From: Chryseobacterium wanjuense
GTDB taxonomy: Bacteria > Bacteroidota > Bacteroidia > Flavobacteriales > Weeksellaceae
Length of the DNA stretch: 64,000 bases
NCBI RefSeq assembly: GCF_900111495.1
Contig: NZ_FOIU01000001.1
Location: 992,001 to 1,056,000, forward strand
Direction of reading: 5' to 3'
Part shown: piece by piece, positions 35,851 through 44,049 of the stretch
How positions within the stretch are numbered: position 1 is the first letter of the stretch
Layout of the letters: every line of letters begins with the position of its first letter
The notes under the pieces: generated by a model
Told to the model about the DNA's origin: nothing
The model's input: only the letters and a program-made list of their open reading frames with translations
Database searches by the model: none
Position numbers and translations under genes: made by a program

Positions 35851-36023
35851 ATGAAAAGAGTCAGTTTATTTAAATATAAATCAATTCGCAATATAATAAA
35901 AATACTTATCCGTAATTTTTTCTGATTTTATAATTTCAAAAAGCATATGGTCATTTTTCCATCTTGTTTTTTTGATTAAAATAAAAACCATAGGAAATCG
36001 ATCAAATATAAAAACAAAATTTT

Positions 36024-36395
36024 TTAATCAATTAATATTTCAGAATTAAAAATATCTTTTCTATTAACTAAAATAGAGTCAAAATTTACCTTTTTAAATG
36101 TATTTTCTTTGTTGTAAAACTCAAATTTATACTTATATATTTCTATAATTTTTTCTTTGATTTCAGTATCAGGTTTCTGAAGGTATTTCTCGCAAAGGCA
36201 AAGTGCCATTTTTCTCATTGCTGACTCATATTCCCATTGATTTGGAATGTTATGACCATTGTAAATTCTGCTTTCTTTTTTCTCGTCATGCAGAGGATAA
36301 TTAATCTTACAATTTTTAAAACTTACCTCTCCCGTGTATTTTTTAGAACAGGAAATTAATAAAATTGATATTAAAAAAATATTGAAAAATTTCAT
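36024..36395 (-). CDS. Small lipoprotein at end of YggS operon
   Basis: 123 aa, signal ending LLISC (Cys16). The mature part starts KKYTGEVSFKNCKINYP and includes ESAMRKMALCLCEKYLQKPD. It has no recognised domain. Composition is more AT-rich and Lys/Asn/Ile-rich than the neighbours, hinting at a later-acquired or fast-evolving gene. Its start overlaps the YggS stop by one base (translational coupling). Confidence 0.72.
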   Translation of the reverse strand: MKFFNIFLISILLISCSKKYTGEVSFKNCKINYPLHDEKKESRIYNGHNIPNQWEYESAMRKMALCLCEKYLQKPDTEIKEKIIEIYKYKFEFYNKENTFKKVNFDSILVNRKDIFNSEILID

Positions 36396-37135
36396 TACAA
36401 ATTTTTACTGTTTTCATTCCAATAATAAGAATCCGGATAAATTCTCGCCCCAAAAACCGCCGTTCCCACTCTCACGATCGTAGAACCTTCTTCAATGGCA
36501 GTTTCCAGATCGCCGCTCATTCCCATGGAGAGTTCTTTCATTTCTACGTTCGGAATATTTTGTTGGATAATTTCCTGTTGCAAATTTTTTAAGATTTTAA
36601 AACAAGTCCGGACTTTTTCCGTTTCCGCACTAAACAGCCCAATCGTCATCAAACCCTTGATTTTCAATGTGTCAAATTCGGAAACTTTTTTCACTAAATC
36701 AATCGCAAAATCAGGATGAATTCCAAATTTACTTTCCTCATCCGAAGTATTCACCTGGATCAAAACATCCATCGTTTTTCCTTCCATGGCAAGCCGTTGA
36801 TGAAGCTTTTCAGCCAAATCCAAACGATCAAGAGACTGAATACAACGTACATCATATTTCAAAATATCCTTGATTTTATTTGTCTGGAGATGTCCGATAA
36901 AATGATTTTCGTGGGGAATGTCTTTTAAATCTTCATATTTTTCCTTGAGTTCCTGCACTTTATTCTCGGCAATTAATGTTTCGCTGTTTTCCAGAGCGAG
37001 CTTTATCCTTTCAGCGGAAACGGTTTTGGTTGCCAGTAATAATTTCACTTCATCAGCATTTCGGCCTGCTTTTTCACAAGCATTTTTTATTCTTTGGTTG
37101 ATGATTTCAAGATTATGGAGTAGATCTTCTTTCAT
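36395..37135 (-). CDS. YggS-family pyridoxal phosphate homeostasis protein
   Basis: 246 aa, full length. PLP lysine K37 in LLLATKTVSAERI; ENKVQELKEKYEDL; HFIGHLQTNKIK; ELSMGMSGDLETAIEEGSTIVRVGTAVFGAR at the C-terminal phosphate site. The family binds PLP without catalysis and controls vitamin B6 and amino acid balance. It overlaps the upstream AAA gene by 4 bp (ATGA) and the downstream lipoprotein by 1 bp, so it sits inside a compact operon. Confidence 0.95.
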   Translation of the reverse strand: MKEDLLHNLEIINQRIKNACEKAGRNADEVKLLLATKTVSAERIKLALENSETLIAENKVQELKEKYEDLKDIPHENHFIGHLQTNKIKDILKYDVRCIQSLDRLDLAEKLHQRLAMEGKTMDVLIQVNTSDEESKFGIHPDFAIDLVKKVSEFDTLKIKGLMTIGLFSAETEKVRTCFKILKNLQQEIIQQNIPNVEMKELSMGMSGDLETAIEEGSTIVRVGTAVFGARIYPDSYYWNENSKNL

Positions 37136-37851
37136 GATTGAGTTTGATGTTGAGCTTCCAGTTTCTGAATTAAATTTCCCTTCACAACCGTAAAAGTATG
37201 ATCTTTCGCTTCCGCAAAAGAAACCTCATATTTTCTTTCAATTTTCCTCAAATCTTCCGGGAATTTTGACAATAAATTATCATAAAAACGATCCAGAAAA
37301 TCTTTCGAAGGCATTTCATAATTAATTTTGAGCTGGAAACGTCTGATCAACGCAGGATCAATGATTTCAGGGTGGTTTGTAGCACACAGAAGAAGCGCAT
37401 TTTCGGGATAATAATCAATCAGCTGGATCAATGTATTCACCAGTCGTCTCATTTCGCCCACATCTTTGTCGTCGCTGCCCCTCGCTTTCCCGATCTGATC
37501 GAGCTCGTCAAGGAAAAGTACCGATCTTTCACGAGCCGCTTTATCGAAAATCATTTTAATATTTTGTGAAGTTTCGCCAATTCTTGAAGAGACGATATTG
37601 CTTAGATTAAGGATGATGATATTTTTACCCAAAGCATTCGCAACTGCCTTTGCAGTCATGGTTTTTCCGCAGCCCGAGCTTCCCTGCAGGAGCACTTTAT
37701 TGTTCACCGGAAGACCATATTCCTGCAGTTCACGGGAATACGTATTTTCTTTGATGAGCTGTACCAATTGTTCCTTATTGTTGGGGGCAAGGAAAACATC
37801 ATTCAGCGTCACTTCTTCTTTGTCTTGAATAATAAGGTTGTACAGATTCAT
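37132..37851 (-). CDS. Single-domain AAA ATPase
   Basis: 239 aa. Walker A is LLQGSSGCGKTMTAKAVANA (K63/T64), Walker B VLFLDELDQIG (D115/E116), sensor 1 LLCATNHPE and arginine-finger region ALIRRFQLKINY. It resembles the AAA module of FtsH/katanin-type proteins but has no protease or substrate domain. It overlaps YggS by 4 bp and lies 18 bp after the MarR gene. It may remodel a partner protein; which one is unknown. Confidence 0.9.
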   Translation of the reverse strand: MNLYNLIIQDKEEVTLNDVFLAPNNKEQLVQLIKENTYSRELQEYGLPVNNKVLLQGSSGCGKTMTAKAVANALGKNIIILNLSNIVSSRIGETSQNIKMIFDKAARERSVLFLDELDQIGKARGSDDKDVGEMRRLVNTLIQLIDYYPENALLLCATNHPEIIDPALIRRFQLKINYEMPSKDFLDRFYDNLLSKFPEDLRKIERKYEVSFAEAKDHTFTVVKGNLIQKLEAQHQTQS

Positions 37852-37869
37852 CGTTTTTTTATTTTAAAA

Positions 37870-38484
37870 TTAAGCTTTCATTTGATGTTCGGGGCAGTCG
37901 ATTCGCAGATCTTCAGAATATAAAACTTTCTCCAGAAGTCCACAAACAGGCTCTTTTCCTTCTGCAGAGGGTCGAAAATACACGCAAGTGGTACACATTC
38001 TCTGAATTGTAATCACTCCTGTTTTGTTCAGATGATGAATAATATCAAACAAACTCTGAAGCATATTTTCCTTGCTTTCTTCATCCAGATTTTGAATCGG
38101 AGCGCTGATTTCCCTTGTAAAATAAGATGTTTTATCGGCAATTTCCTTTCCTTTTTGGGTAAGATGAATGATGTAGCTTCGCGTGTCGTGAGGTTCGTAT
38201 TCTTTAGTAATCAGATTTTTTTGTTCAAGGGATTTTACGGTTTCGCTGATCGTGGCTTTCGTCATATTAAATTCATCCGCCAGATAACTCACTTTTCTTT
38301 TTTCGTTGCTGTGATTCAACAAAAATATTAAAACCTGCACCTGAATCGGGCTCAAAGCATACTCCTTACTTTCCTGCCAAAGCAAAACACGGAAAGCCTG
38401 TGAAATCCTTTCTAAGGAAGCCACAATTTTGCTCTCCGTGTTCTGGTTTTGATGCTTTAAGTTAAAATCTGATTCGTTCATCAA
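37870..38484 (-). CDS. MarR-family regulator with C-terminal four-Cys motif
   Basis: 204 aa. The winged helix-turn-helix is KRKVSYLADEFNMTKATISETVKSLEQKNLITK with wing HDTRSYIIHLTQKG. The last 45 residues carry C164-x2-C167-x13-C181-x15-C197 (RMCTTCVYFRP ... VCGLLEKV ... DCPEHQ), absent from typical ~140-aa MarR proteins and well suited to hold an Fe-S cluster or zinc. A redox- or thiol-sensing function is therefore inferred. It overlaps the upstream DUF2024 gene by 4 bp. Confidence 0.93.
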   Translation of the reverse strand: MMNESDFNLKHQNQNTESKIVASLERISQAFRVLLWQESKEYALSPIQVQVLIFLLNHSNEKRKVSYLADEFNMTKATISETVKSLEQKNLITKEYEPHDTRSYIIHLTQKGKEIADKTSYFTREISAPIQNLDEESKENMLQSLFDIIHHLNKTGVITIQRMCTTCVYFRPSAEGKEPVCGLLEKVLYSEDLRIDCPEHQMKA

Positions 38485-38744
38485 TTACAATTTTCCATTT
38501 CTATAATGGTGTAGCCTTTTTCGTTGATATCGGCTTCCCATTGTGGCAGAACGGTTTCTATATGGCAGAAACTGCATTCTTTTGCGGAAAGTTCCTGACT
38601 TTCCTGGCCTTTTCCTTTTAAATAATCTTTTCCGTAACCGTAGATTACGTCTGTTTCTTTAATTTCTGTCGGAGCAATAATGTCGAAATGCATTACTGTT
38701 CCGTCTTTTTTTGTTACGTATGTGTCCCAAACTGCTACTTGCAT
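38481..38744 (-). CDS. DUF2024 family protein
   Basis: 87 aa, full length for DUF2024. QVAVWDTYVTKKDGTVMHFDIIAP is the family opening; the centre has ECSFCHIE (C57/C60/H61) and the end ENCN (C86). No function is established. The CxxCH and terminal Cys suggest metal binding or thiol chemistry. It starts the five-gene unit DUF2024-MarR-AAA-YggS-lipoprotein, all with 4-bp, 18-bp or 1-bp junctions. Confidence 0.9.
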   Translation of the reverse strand: MQVAVWDTYVTKKDGTVMHFDIIAPTEIKETDVIYGYGKDYLKGKGQESQELSAKECSFCHIETVLPQWEADINEKGYTIIEMENCN

Positions 38745-38790
38745 TTTATAATTTTTTATTGTTGTTTAAATATGGGTATAAACTTTTTTA

Positions 38791-38941
38791 AACCACAAAA
38801 GTGACAAAAGAATGACATATTAATTATTTTAAGATCACCATTAATCTGTAGATAAGAAAGCATAAGTTTTTAAAATCTGGATTTTTAATTTTGGTTAACT
38901 TTTATTTTTCTAATTAACTACAGCTTTTTATCTTTTGTGGT
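38791..38941. repeat. Element with inverted AACCACAAAAG ends, copy 1
   Basis: Left arm ACCACAAAAGTGACAAAAGA (38792-38811) and right arm ATCTTTTGTGGT (38930-38941) are inverted, with ~120 bp of AT-rich DNA between. It is related to the better-preserved element at 46873-47070. No ORF. Confidence 0.6.
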
Positions 38942-38952
38942 AAATATAAAAT

Positions 38953-38987
38953 GCTTCACAAAGGTAGTAGTCCTAACTATGTGAAGC
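38953..38987 (-). terminator. Hairpin with operator-like loop behind thioredoxin-like gene
   Basis: On the minus strand GCTTCACA ... TGTGAAGC closes a 19-nt loop and is followed by ATTTTATATTT. The loop reads TAGTTAGGACTACT, nearly the half of the MarR-type palindrome at 39272-39296. It probably terminates the thioredoxin-like gene, which ends at 38996. Confidence 0.65.
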
Positions 38988-38995
38988 AAATTTTT

Positions 38996-39229
38996 TTATC
39001 CTTTTACTTCTTCCATAGAAGCACCAAAGTTGATATGAAGAACATTTCCTGTAGGAGTTACCAGCGCCGGAACAGATTGTATTCCTGCTTTTTCTGCTTC
39101 TGCAATTCTCTCTTTGTTGTCTCCAAGATGTACGATTTCCACGTTGTCTAGTCCGATTAAAGAAATGATGTCATGTTCTGCGCTTACACAAACCGGGCAA
39201 CCTGCGTGATAAAAAACTGATTTTTTCAT
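38996..39229 (-). CDS. Small thioredoxin/glutaredoxin-like protein (CPVC)
   Basis: 77 aa. KKSVFYHAGCPVCVSAEHDI carries the CxxC active site (C11/C14), followed by VEIVHLGDNKERIAEAEKAG and the cis-Pro region IQSVPALVTPTGNVLHINFG. It is a minimal thioredoxin-fold protein of glutaredoxin size, presumably cytosolic. It sits beside the Cys-rich MarR operon. A 10+5+10 bp palindrome immediately upstream suggests control by that regulator. Confidence 0.88.
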   Translation of the reverse strand: MKKSVFYHAGCPVCVSAEHDIISLIGLDNVEIVHLGDNKERIAEAEKAGIQSVPALVTPTGNVLHINFGASMEEVKG

Positions 39230-39271
39230 TGTCTTAAATTTTAATTGTTAGAGATTAATTTTCTAATGCAA

Positions 39272-39296
39272 ATTTAGTTAGGATTACTAACTAAAT
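39272..39296. promoter_or_regulatory. MarR-type palindromic operator
   Basis: ATTTAGTTAG, spacer GATTA, CTAACTAAAT: perfect 10-bp half sites, 43-67 bp upstream of the thioredoxin-like start codon. Size and symmetry suit a dimeric MarR protein. Part of it recurs in the hairpin loop at 38966-38979. Confidence 0.65.
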
Positions 39297-39413
39297 ATAA
39301 CAGTATTTCATGTTTAACAAAATTTTAACAAAAATTAAAATTAAAAATTAAATATAAGTAATTGGAAATTTGATACTTAATCGATTGAAAATATCATTTG
39401 ACTGTACTGTTCA

Positions 39414-39446
39414 AATAAAAAAGCCGAACGCAATTGTCCGGCTTTA
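39414..39446 (-). terminator. Terminator of the small membrane protein unit
   Basis: On the minus strand AAAGCCG, 12-nt loop, CGGCTTT, then TTTATTT. The only minus-strand gene upstream of it is the 26-codon ORF at 39581-39661. Confidence 0.65.
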
Positions 39447-39580
39447 AGCTTAATTATAATTGAAATTTGCTATGAAATGAATATTTCCTAAATAAGATCA
39501 ATCTGGTTAGGATTGAAATTTTAAAACAATTCTCAAATTGTCTTATGAGTTTTCTGGTTTAGTTTAATTTTTTTCAATAA

Positions 39581-39661
39581 TTAATTTCTTTCTCTTCTTG
39601 CTGTTGCAAAATAAGAAGCGAATACTACTAAACATGTTGCGATTCCGATGTAAGTGATCAT
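39581..39661 (-). CDS. 26-aa single-helix membrane protein
   Basis: The minus-strand ATG at 39661 opens a 26-codon frame: ITYIGIATCLVVFASYFATA, a clean membrane helix, followed by the positive tail RRERN. That places the C-terminus inside. A rho-independent terminator lies 135 bp downstream on the same strand, and no other gene explains it. Composition fits small accessory subunits of membrane complexes, but no partner is adjacent and I recognise no family. Confidence 0.55.
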   Translation of the reverse strand: MITYIGIATCLVVFASYFATARRERN

Positions 39662-40085
39662 TTTGTTTTATTTTTAATTATTTGACTTTTTTTTATCGAT
39701 TTTACATTTGCAATATTACAACTTTCAAATTATATGCCAAAGGAAATAATCATGATGTATATCAGTGTTTTACGTAATTTTAAATTAATTTTTAATGATT
39801 TTTTGTTTACGATAATTTAATATAAAATTGAAAAATTTTGTGTACTTTTATTATCTTATCTGTAAAATTTTATCAATATTTCAATAGTTTTATGTCTTGT
39901 ATTCAAGAGTTGATAATACAAAAAAGAAAAAATGGCATGCATAATACCATCAATTCAGATAAAATTAAATCACTTAATTTTGATGTTTATACGATTTAAA
40001 TGTTAAGAAAATTTATTTTTGGATAAAAAATGAAAGAACTTTCATCAATTAGATTAAAGATGTTGCTCTCTTGAAAACGAAAAAA
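39662..40085. other. 424-bp AT-rich gap
   Basis: Very AT-rich DNA between the small membrane protein and the DNA glycosylase gene. No promoter consensus or hairpin worth naming is visible. A 24-codon plus-strand frame around 39932-40006 is not convincing. Confidence 0.4.
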
Positions 40086-40820
40086 TTAATAAAGCTTCTG
40101 ATCTTTTTCGCAATAGAAACTTCTTCTTTTTCCAAGGCCGGTTTGTTTTTTTATCAGCTTTTCACCGCATTTCGGGCAAACGGATTTGGTATGGGCGAGC
40201 CAGTGTTTTTTCAGGGTAAATTCGCGTTTCCATTTCAGAAAATCAAAACTGTAATTTCGGGCTTCAGCAATGAGTTCTTTGATCTTTTTCGCGGGCATAT
40301 TTCCCAGTAAGCTTTCCGGCTGTACTTCGATTCTGAACAACACTTCATTCTTAATAATATTCCCGACTCCGGAAAAAATATCCTGATTCATGAGGGCGTC
40401 GCAAACCATCATTTCCGGTTTGGATTTTAACTTTTTCTCAGCTTTTTTAGGATTCCATTCATCACTCATGACATCGGCTTCCCAATCAATTGCTGCCAGA
40501 AATTCTGAATCTACAAGTTTTACACTGCAGGTATAGAAATACATTCCACTTCCTTTGAAAATCAATGCCAATCGGAGCTGGCGGTCGGGTTTTGTCTGCT
40601 CATCCACACTATAAGATCCGAACATCAGCAAATGAATCCTCACCGCTATATCATCAAATACAAGATAAGTTTGTTTTCCAAAAGTCCGGATTTCCTTTAA
40701 AATTTTCCCTTTCAGAATGGGATGGTCGATTTTTGCATTTCCATGCGCTTCTATTACTTTTTTACCTACAAGTTTTTGCAGGTTTTCTTTCATAAGTATT
40801 ATGGAGGGACCTTCGGGCAT
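40086..40820 (-). CDS. Fpg/Nei-family DNA glycosylase
   Basis: 244 aa. It starts MPEGPSI, giving the N-terminal Pro2 nucleophile and Glu3 of Fpg/Nei enzymes. The H2TH region is FSGVGNIIKNEVLFRIEVQPES and the C-terminal zinc finger is HTKSVCPKCGEKL ... RRSFYCEKDQKLY. The finger shows only three Cys: the usual CxxC second pair is CEKD. It removes oxidised bases and cleaves the strand; whether 8-oxoG or pyrimidine lesions is not decided by sequence. It lies 3 bp after the next upstream gene's stop. Confidence 0.93.
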   Translation of the reverse strand: MPEGPSIILMKENLQKLVGKKVIEAHGNAKIDHPILKGKILKEIRTFGKQTYLVFDDIAVRIHLLMFGSYSVDEQTKPDRQLRLALIFKGSGMYFYTCSVKLVDSEFLAAIDWEADVMSDEWNPKKAEKKLKSKPEMMVCDALMNQDIFSGVGNIIKNEVLFRIEVQPESLLGNMPAKKIKELIAEARNYSFDFLKWKREFTLKKHWLAHTKSVCPKCGEKLIKKQTGLGKRRSFYCEKDQKLY

Positions 40821-40823
40821 AAT

Positions 40824-41894
40824 TTAGATTACATATCCACGTTCTGTACTTAGAGACCATGTACCGTTTTCATAGACTGCAATAATTTTGCCACCACTTG
40901 ATGATTCGTGGTAGGGGATATAAAATGTTTTCCCGTCCGGGTCTTTTTTTATTCTGCCATAGTATGTAGAGAATAATCCTGGTTTATAATCACTATTTAA
41001 TTTACGTGCCTTTTCTTCGGGAAATATTAAAACCCTTCTTTTTCCAGGATTTACTTTTTGAAAATATTCGCAATCGGATTCATAAGTTTCAAAAGTATAA
41101 TGATTTTCCTGAATGTTTTGATAACCGTCTTTTTCAATAATCTCTTCAAAAAGTTTTGTAAACTTAGTATTTTCAGATTTATATCGAGGATTTAAATCTT
41201 CAAAATCAGAAATTTTGTCTCCATCGGTATCTTTGGAGTTTGGGTTTAAAAAAATAAGATTTTCAAAAAAATCATTATATCCATCATCATCAGAATCTTT
41301 TTTTATGTCATTTAGATCGATCTGAAAGGTTAAAAAGTCTTTCACTGCTTCTATTTCCGGATGTCCCGGTCGTCCCCAAGATTCGGCTATTGCTATAAAA
41401 GAGCCATCAATACTAAGTTTATTGTCTTTGATGAAAATTTCTTTTTGATTTTTGTTGATGTAAGTATTTTTATTAAATCCTATATAATAAGCTTTAGGCG
41501 TTTTGTTTTTAATTTCTAAGAGCCAATAGCCAAATCTGTTTTCAGCAATAGCGTAGGATATATTTTTTTCCTTTTGAAGCTGAATATACTTGAACTGGTC
41601 ACTGAAATATGTATTGAATTCGGCATATTTTTTTTCATATTCTGCTTTTCTCTTTTCCCAGAAATTAGGAATTGTATCGTAGCCTGTGTATTCTAATATT
41701 TCATCTTTTTGATAACTAATATTAGATTTGTTTTCCTGAAACTTTATATGTTTAGGATTGTTAAACAAAATCAATTCTTCTGTGTCTTTGATAAATAAAA
41801 AATTACCGGAACGATAATGCTTTTGTCCATCATCAAAACAGTTATCCTGAGAAAATAAGCAAATTGGAAATAATAAAAATAAGAGGTTTTTCAT
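40824..41894 (-). CDS. Secreted protein with thrombospondin-3-like Ca-binding repeats
   Basis: About 356 aa from the ATG at 41894, which starts a good signal peptide (KNLLFLLFPICLFSQ). A 36-bp upstream ATG would bury it. The N-terminal part (about 20-190) is unassigned. Then come two acidic D-x-D-x-D-G loops, KKDSDDDGYNDFFEN and SKDTDGDKISDFEDLNP, typical of thrombospondin type 3/EF-hand-like calcium sites. The C-terminal ~100 residues are unassigned. It is in an operon with the next upstream membrane protein and the glycosylase. Confidence 0.75.
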   Translation of the reverse strand: MKNLLFLLFPICLFSQDNCFDDGQKHYRSGNFLFIKDTEELILFNNPKHIKFQENKSNISYQKDEILEYTGYDTIPNFWEKRKAEYEKKYAEFNTYFSDQFKYIQLQKEKNISYAIAENRFGYWLLEIKNKTPKAYYIGFNKNTYINKNQKEIFIKDNKLSIDGSFIAIAESWGRPGHPEIEAVKDFLTFQIDLNDIKKDSDDDGYNDFFENLIFLNPNSKDTDGDKISDFEDLNPRYKSENTKFTKLFEEIIEKDGYQNIQENHYTFETYESDCEYFQKVNPGKRRVLIFPEEKARKLNSDYKPGLFSTYYGRIKKDPDGKTFYIPYHESSSGGKIIAVYENGTWSLSTERGYVI

Positions 41895-41926
41895 TTGTGT
41901 TCTTTTGGGCAAATTTAAAAATATTT

Positions 41927-42469
41927 TCATTTATGCAATTCATTAAACATCTCAACATATTTATCCTTAAACATCTTCTCCGCATTCTCAGGAAAGCGAA
42001 AACCATCCGGACCTACATATATTTGTTTTGAGTGAAAATCTTTCTGTACAATTCTTGTCTGATGGTATTTTGTTAACCAAACATCAAAATGTTCAACCAG
42101 TTTTGTCGCTTCGTCTAACAACTCCGGAGGCAAAAAGTGTCCGTTGTTGATGAGCAAATCTCTGATGTGCTTGTTAGATTGATAAATAATTTCATCTTCA
42201 TAAAAGGGGTCGTAGTCTTTTATTTTAGAATATTTATTTTGAAAAGCCAGCTTTAATCTATTTAAATGAATATAAACCTGTCCCAGCAGTTCCACGGTAT
42301 TTTTCCGCCATTCGAAATAGGAAGTGTCTTTCTTTGCCAAAGCTTCAAATTCTCTTTTAAGAATAGCATTGTGCCGCTCTGTTCTCTTGTGGAAAAAGTA
42401 AGCGATAATGGCTGTAAATAAAGCCGTAACGATCGAACTTCCCAATATTTGTTGTAACAATTCAGACAT
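41927..42469 (-). CDS. N-terminally anchored cytosolic helical protein, unrecognised
   Basis: 180 aa. One N-terminal membrane segment (residues 9-26, GSSIVTALFTAIIAYFF) is followed by HKRTERHNAILKREFEALAKK, a charged helix likely cytosolic. A soluble domain with VELLGQVYIHLNRLKLAF and PPELLDEATKLVEHFDVWLTKYHQ follows. I recognise no family. It lies upstream of the calcium-repeat protein with a 32-bp gap; a longer start of that gene would overlap by 4 bp. Confidence 0.75.
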   Translation of the reverse strand: MSELLQQILGSSIVTALFTAIIAYFFHKRTERHNAILKREFEALAKKDTSYFEWRKNTVELLGQVYIHLNRLKLAFQNKYSKIKDYDPFYEDEIIYQSNKHIRDLLINNGHFLPPELLDEATKLVEHFDVWLTKYHQTRIVQKDFHSKQIYVGPDGFRFPENAEKMFKDKYVEMFNELHK

Positions 42470-42686
42470 GGTTTCAGTTTTTGTGATTGAACTTGTTTAA
42501 AATAAAAAAGTTTAAACCGACTATTAATAAGGACAAAGTTAATTTGAAAAACAGACAAGATTTTCAGGTATTTTACGGAAAATAGGAGTTGTATATACGG
42601 AAAAATTGAACGTAGATATTTTGGGTTTTTAAGAAAAAATCATCCGATTAGTTCATTAAAAATAAAATTTGAAGTAATTTTGAAAA

Positions 42687-44045
42687 ATGATGAACTTAAA
42701 CCAGATTTTCACCAATCAGCGTACAGGAAACAATCCGCAGACAAAGGCTTCAAGAACGGATTTTCAGAGGGATTTTGACAGAATTATTTTTTCATCGGCT
42801 TTCAGAAGACTGCAGAATAAAACGCAGGTTTTTCCGCTTCCCGGGAGTGTTTTTGTGCATAATCGTCTGACGCATTCGTTGGAAGTTTCGTCTGTTGGAA
42901 GAAGCCTGGGAAGTGTCATGGGAGAGTTTATTCATGATCAGTTTAATAGTGACTTGACCGAAGATGCCAAGAGTTTTTATCTTCACAATTTAGGAAATGT
43001 GATTGCTGCGGCCTGTCTTTGTCATGATGTGGGAAATCCGGCTTTCGGGCATTCGGGTGAAGATGCGATTGCAAGTTATTTTGAAAAAAATGAAAAAGAT
43101 TTAAAACCAAAATTCAATGAAAAGGAATGGGCAGATCTTGTCAATTTTGAAGGAAACGCCAATGCAATCAGAGTTTTGGCTCATCAGCAGCAGGGAAAAG
43201 ATGCAGGAGGAACTCAGCTGACCTTCGCAACATTAGCAAGTATTGCAAAATACCCTTGTGAAGCGATTGCTAAACAAAAAGGGATTATTCACAGAAAGAA
43301 ATTCGGGTTTTTCCAGAATGAAAAAGAAATTTTCCTTGAAATTGCAAAAGGAACGAATTTAATTTCAGAAAGCGAGGAACCGCATATTTTCAAAAGACAT
43401 CCTTTTGTATGGCTCGTGGAAGCGGCGGACGATATCTGCTACAATATCATTGACATGGAAGATGCGCACAGATTGGGCATCGTTTCAACCTCCGACTGCG
43501 AAAATCTTTTCTTCGAACTGGTAAAATCTGAAACGGATGATATTAAAAGGGTAAAAGATAAACTGGCATCCATCGGCAACGACAACGAAAGAATTTCATA
43601 TTTAAGGGCAAAAGTCATTAATGCTTTAATTAATAAATCCATTGAAACGTACAAACTGAACTTTGAAAAGATCCTTGAAGGAAATCTTGACAAAGCTTTG
43701 CTTGATATTTATAAATCTGAAAATGATTCTTTAAAGGAAATCGAAAAATTTTCTATCGCTAAAATCTACAATCATAAAGCCGTGGTAGAAATCGAAAATG
43801 CCGGCTACAATGTAATGTACGAGTTGCTGAATCATTTTATTCCGTCAATTTTAAAATCAAAAGACGAAAGAAAATCCTACGATAAAATGGCACTAAAACT
43901 TCTTCCGCAACAGTTTGTATACGAAGACGGTACCGATTATGAGAAAGTTTTGGGTGTGATCGATTTTGTATCGGGAATGACGGACAATTACGCAACCGAT
44001 CTTTACAGAAAAATCAAGGGAATTGATATTGGAATGACGGTTTGA
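42687..44045 (+). CDS. dgt: dGTP triphosphohydrolase
   Basis: 452 aa HD-domain enzyme. The metal site is visible: H63 (NRLTHSLEVS), H113-D114 (CLCHDVGNPAFGHSGED), and the second Asp in LVEAADDICYNIIDMEDA. TDFQRDFDRIIFSSAFRRLQNKTQVFP is the Dgt opening. It converts dGTP to deoxyguanosine plus triphosphate, in the cytosol. ATG 42687 or 42690 can start. A TAATTTTG box ends only 4 bp before the first ATG. It is a monocistronic gene. Confidence 0.95.
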   Translation: MMNLNQIFTNQRTGNNPQTKASRTDFQRDFDRIIFSSAFRRLQNKTQVFPLPGSVFVHNRLTHSLEVSSVGRSLGSVMGEFIHDQFNSDLTEDAKSFYLHNLGNVIAAACLCHDVGNPAFGHSGEDAIASYFEKNEKDLKPKFNEKEWADLVNFEGNANAIRVLAHQQQGKDAGGTQLTFATLASIAKYPCEAIAKQKGIIHRKKFGFFQNEKEIFLEIAKGTNLISESEEPHIFKRHPFVWLVEAADDICYNIIDMEDAHRLGIVSTSDCENLFFELVKSETDDIKRVKDKLASIGNDNERISYLRAKVINALINKSIETYKLNFEKILEGNLDKALLDIYKSENDSLKEIEKFSIAKIYNHKAVVEIENAGYNVMYELLNHFIPSILKSKDERKSYDKMALKLLPQQFVYEDGTDYEKVLGVIDFVSGMTDNYATDLYRKIKGIDIGMTV

Positions 44046-44049
44046 TTTG

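Noticed and set aside
39932-40006. 24-codon plus-strand frame in the gap before the DNA glycosylase
   Set aside because: No promoter, no terminator and no membrane- or signal-like sequence, unlike the 26-codon frame at 39581-39661.
42687-44045. dGTPase as part of an antiphage island
   Set aside because: Dgt-type dNTPases can act in phage defence, but no other defence gene is nearby and the protein looks like a housekeeping Dgt.
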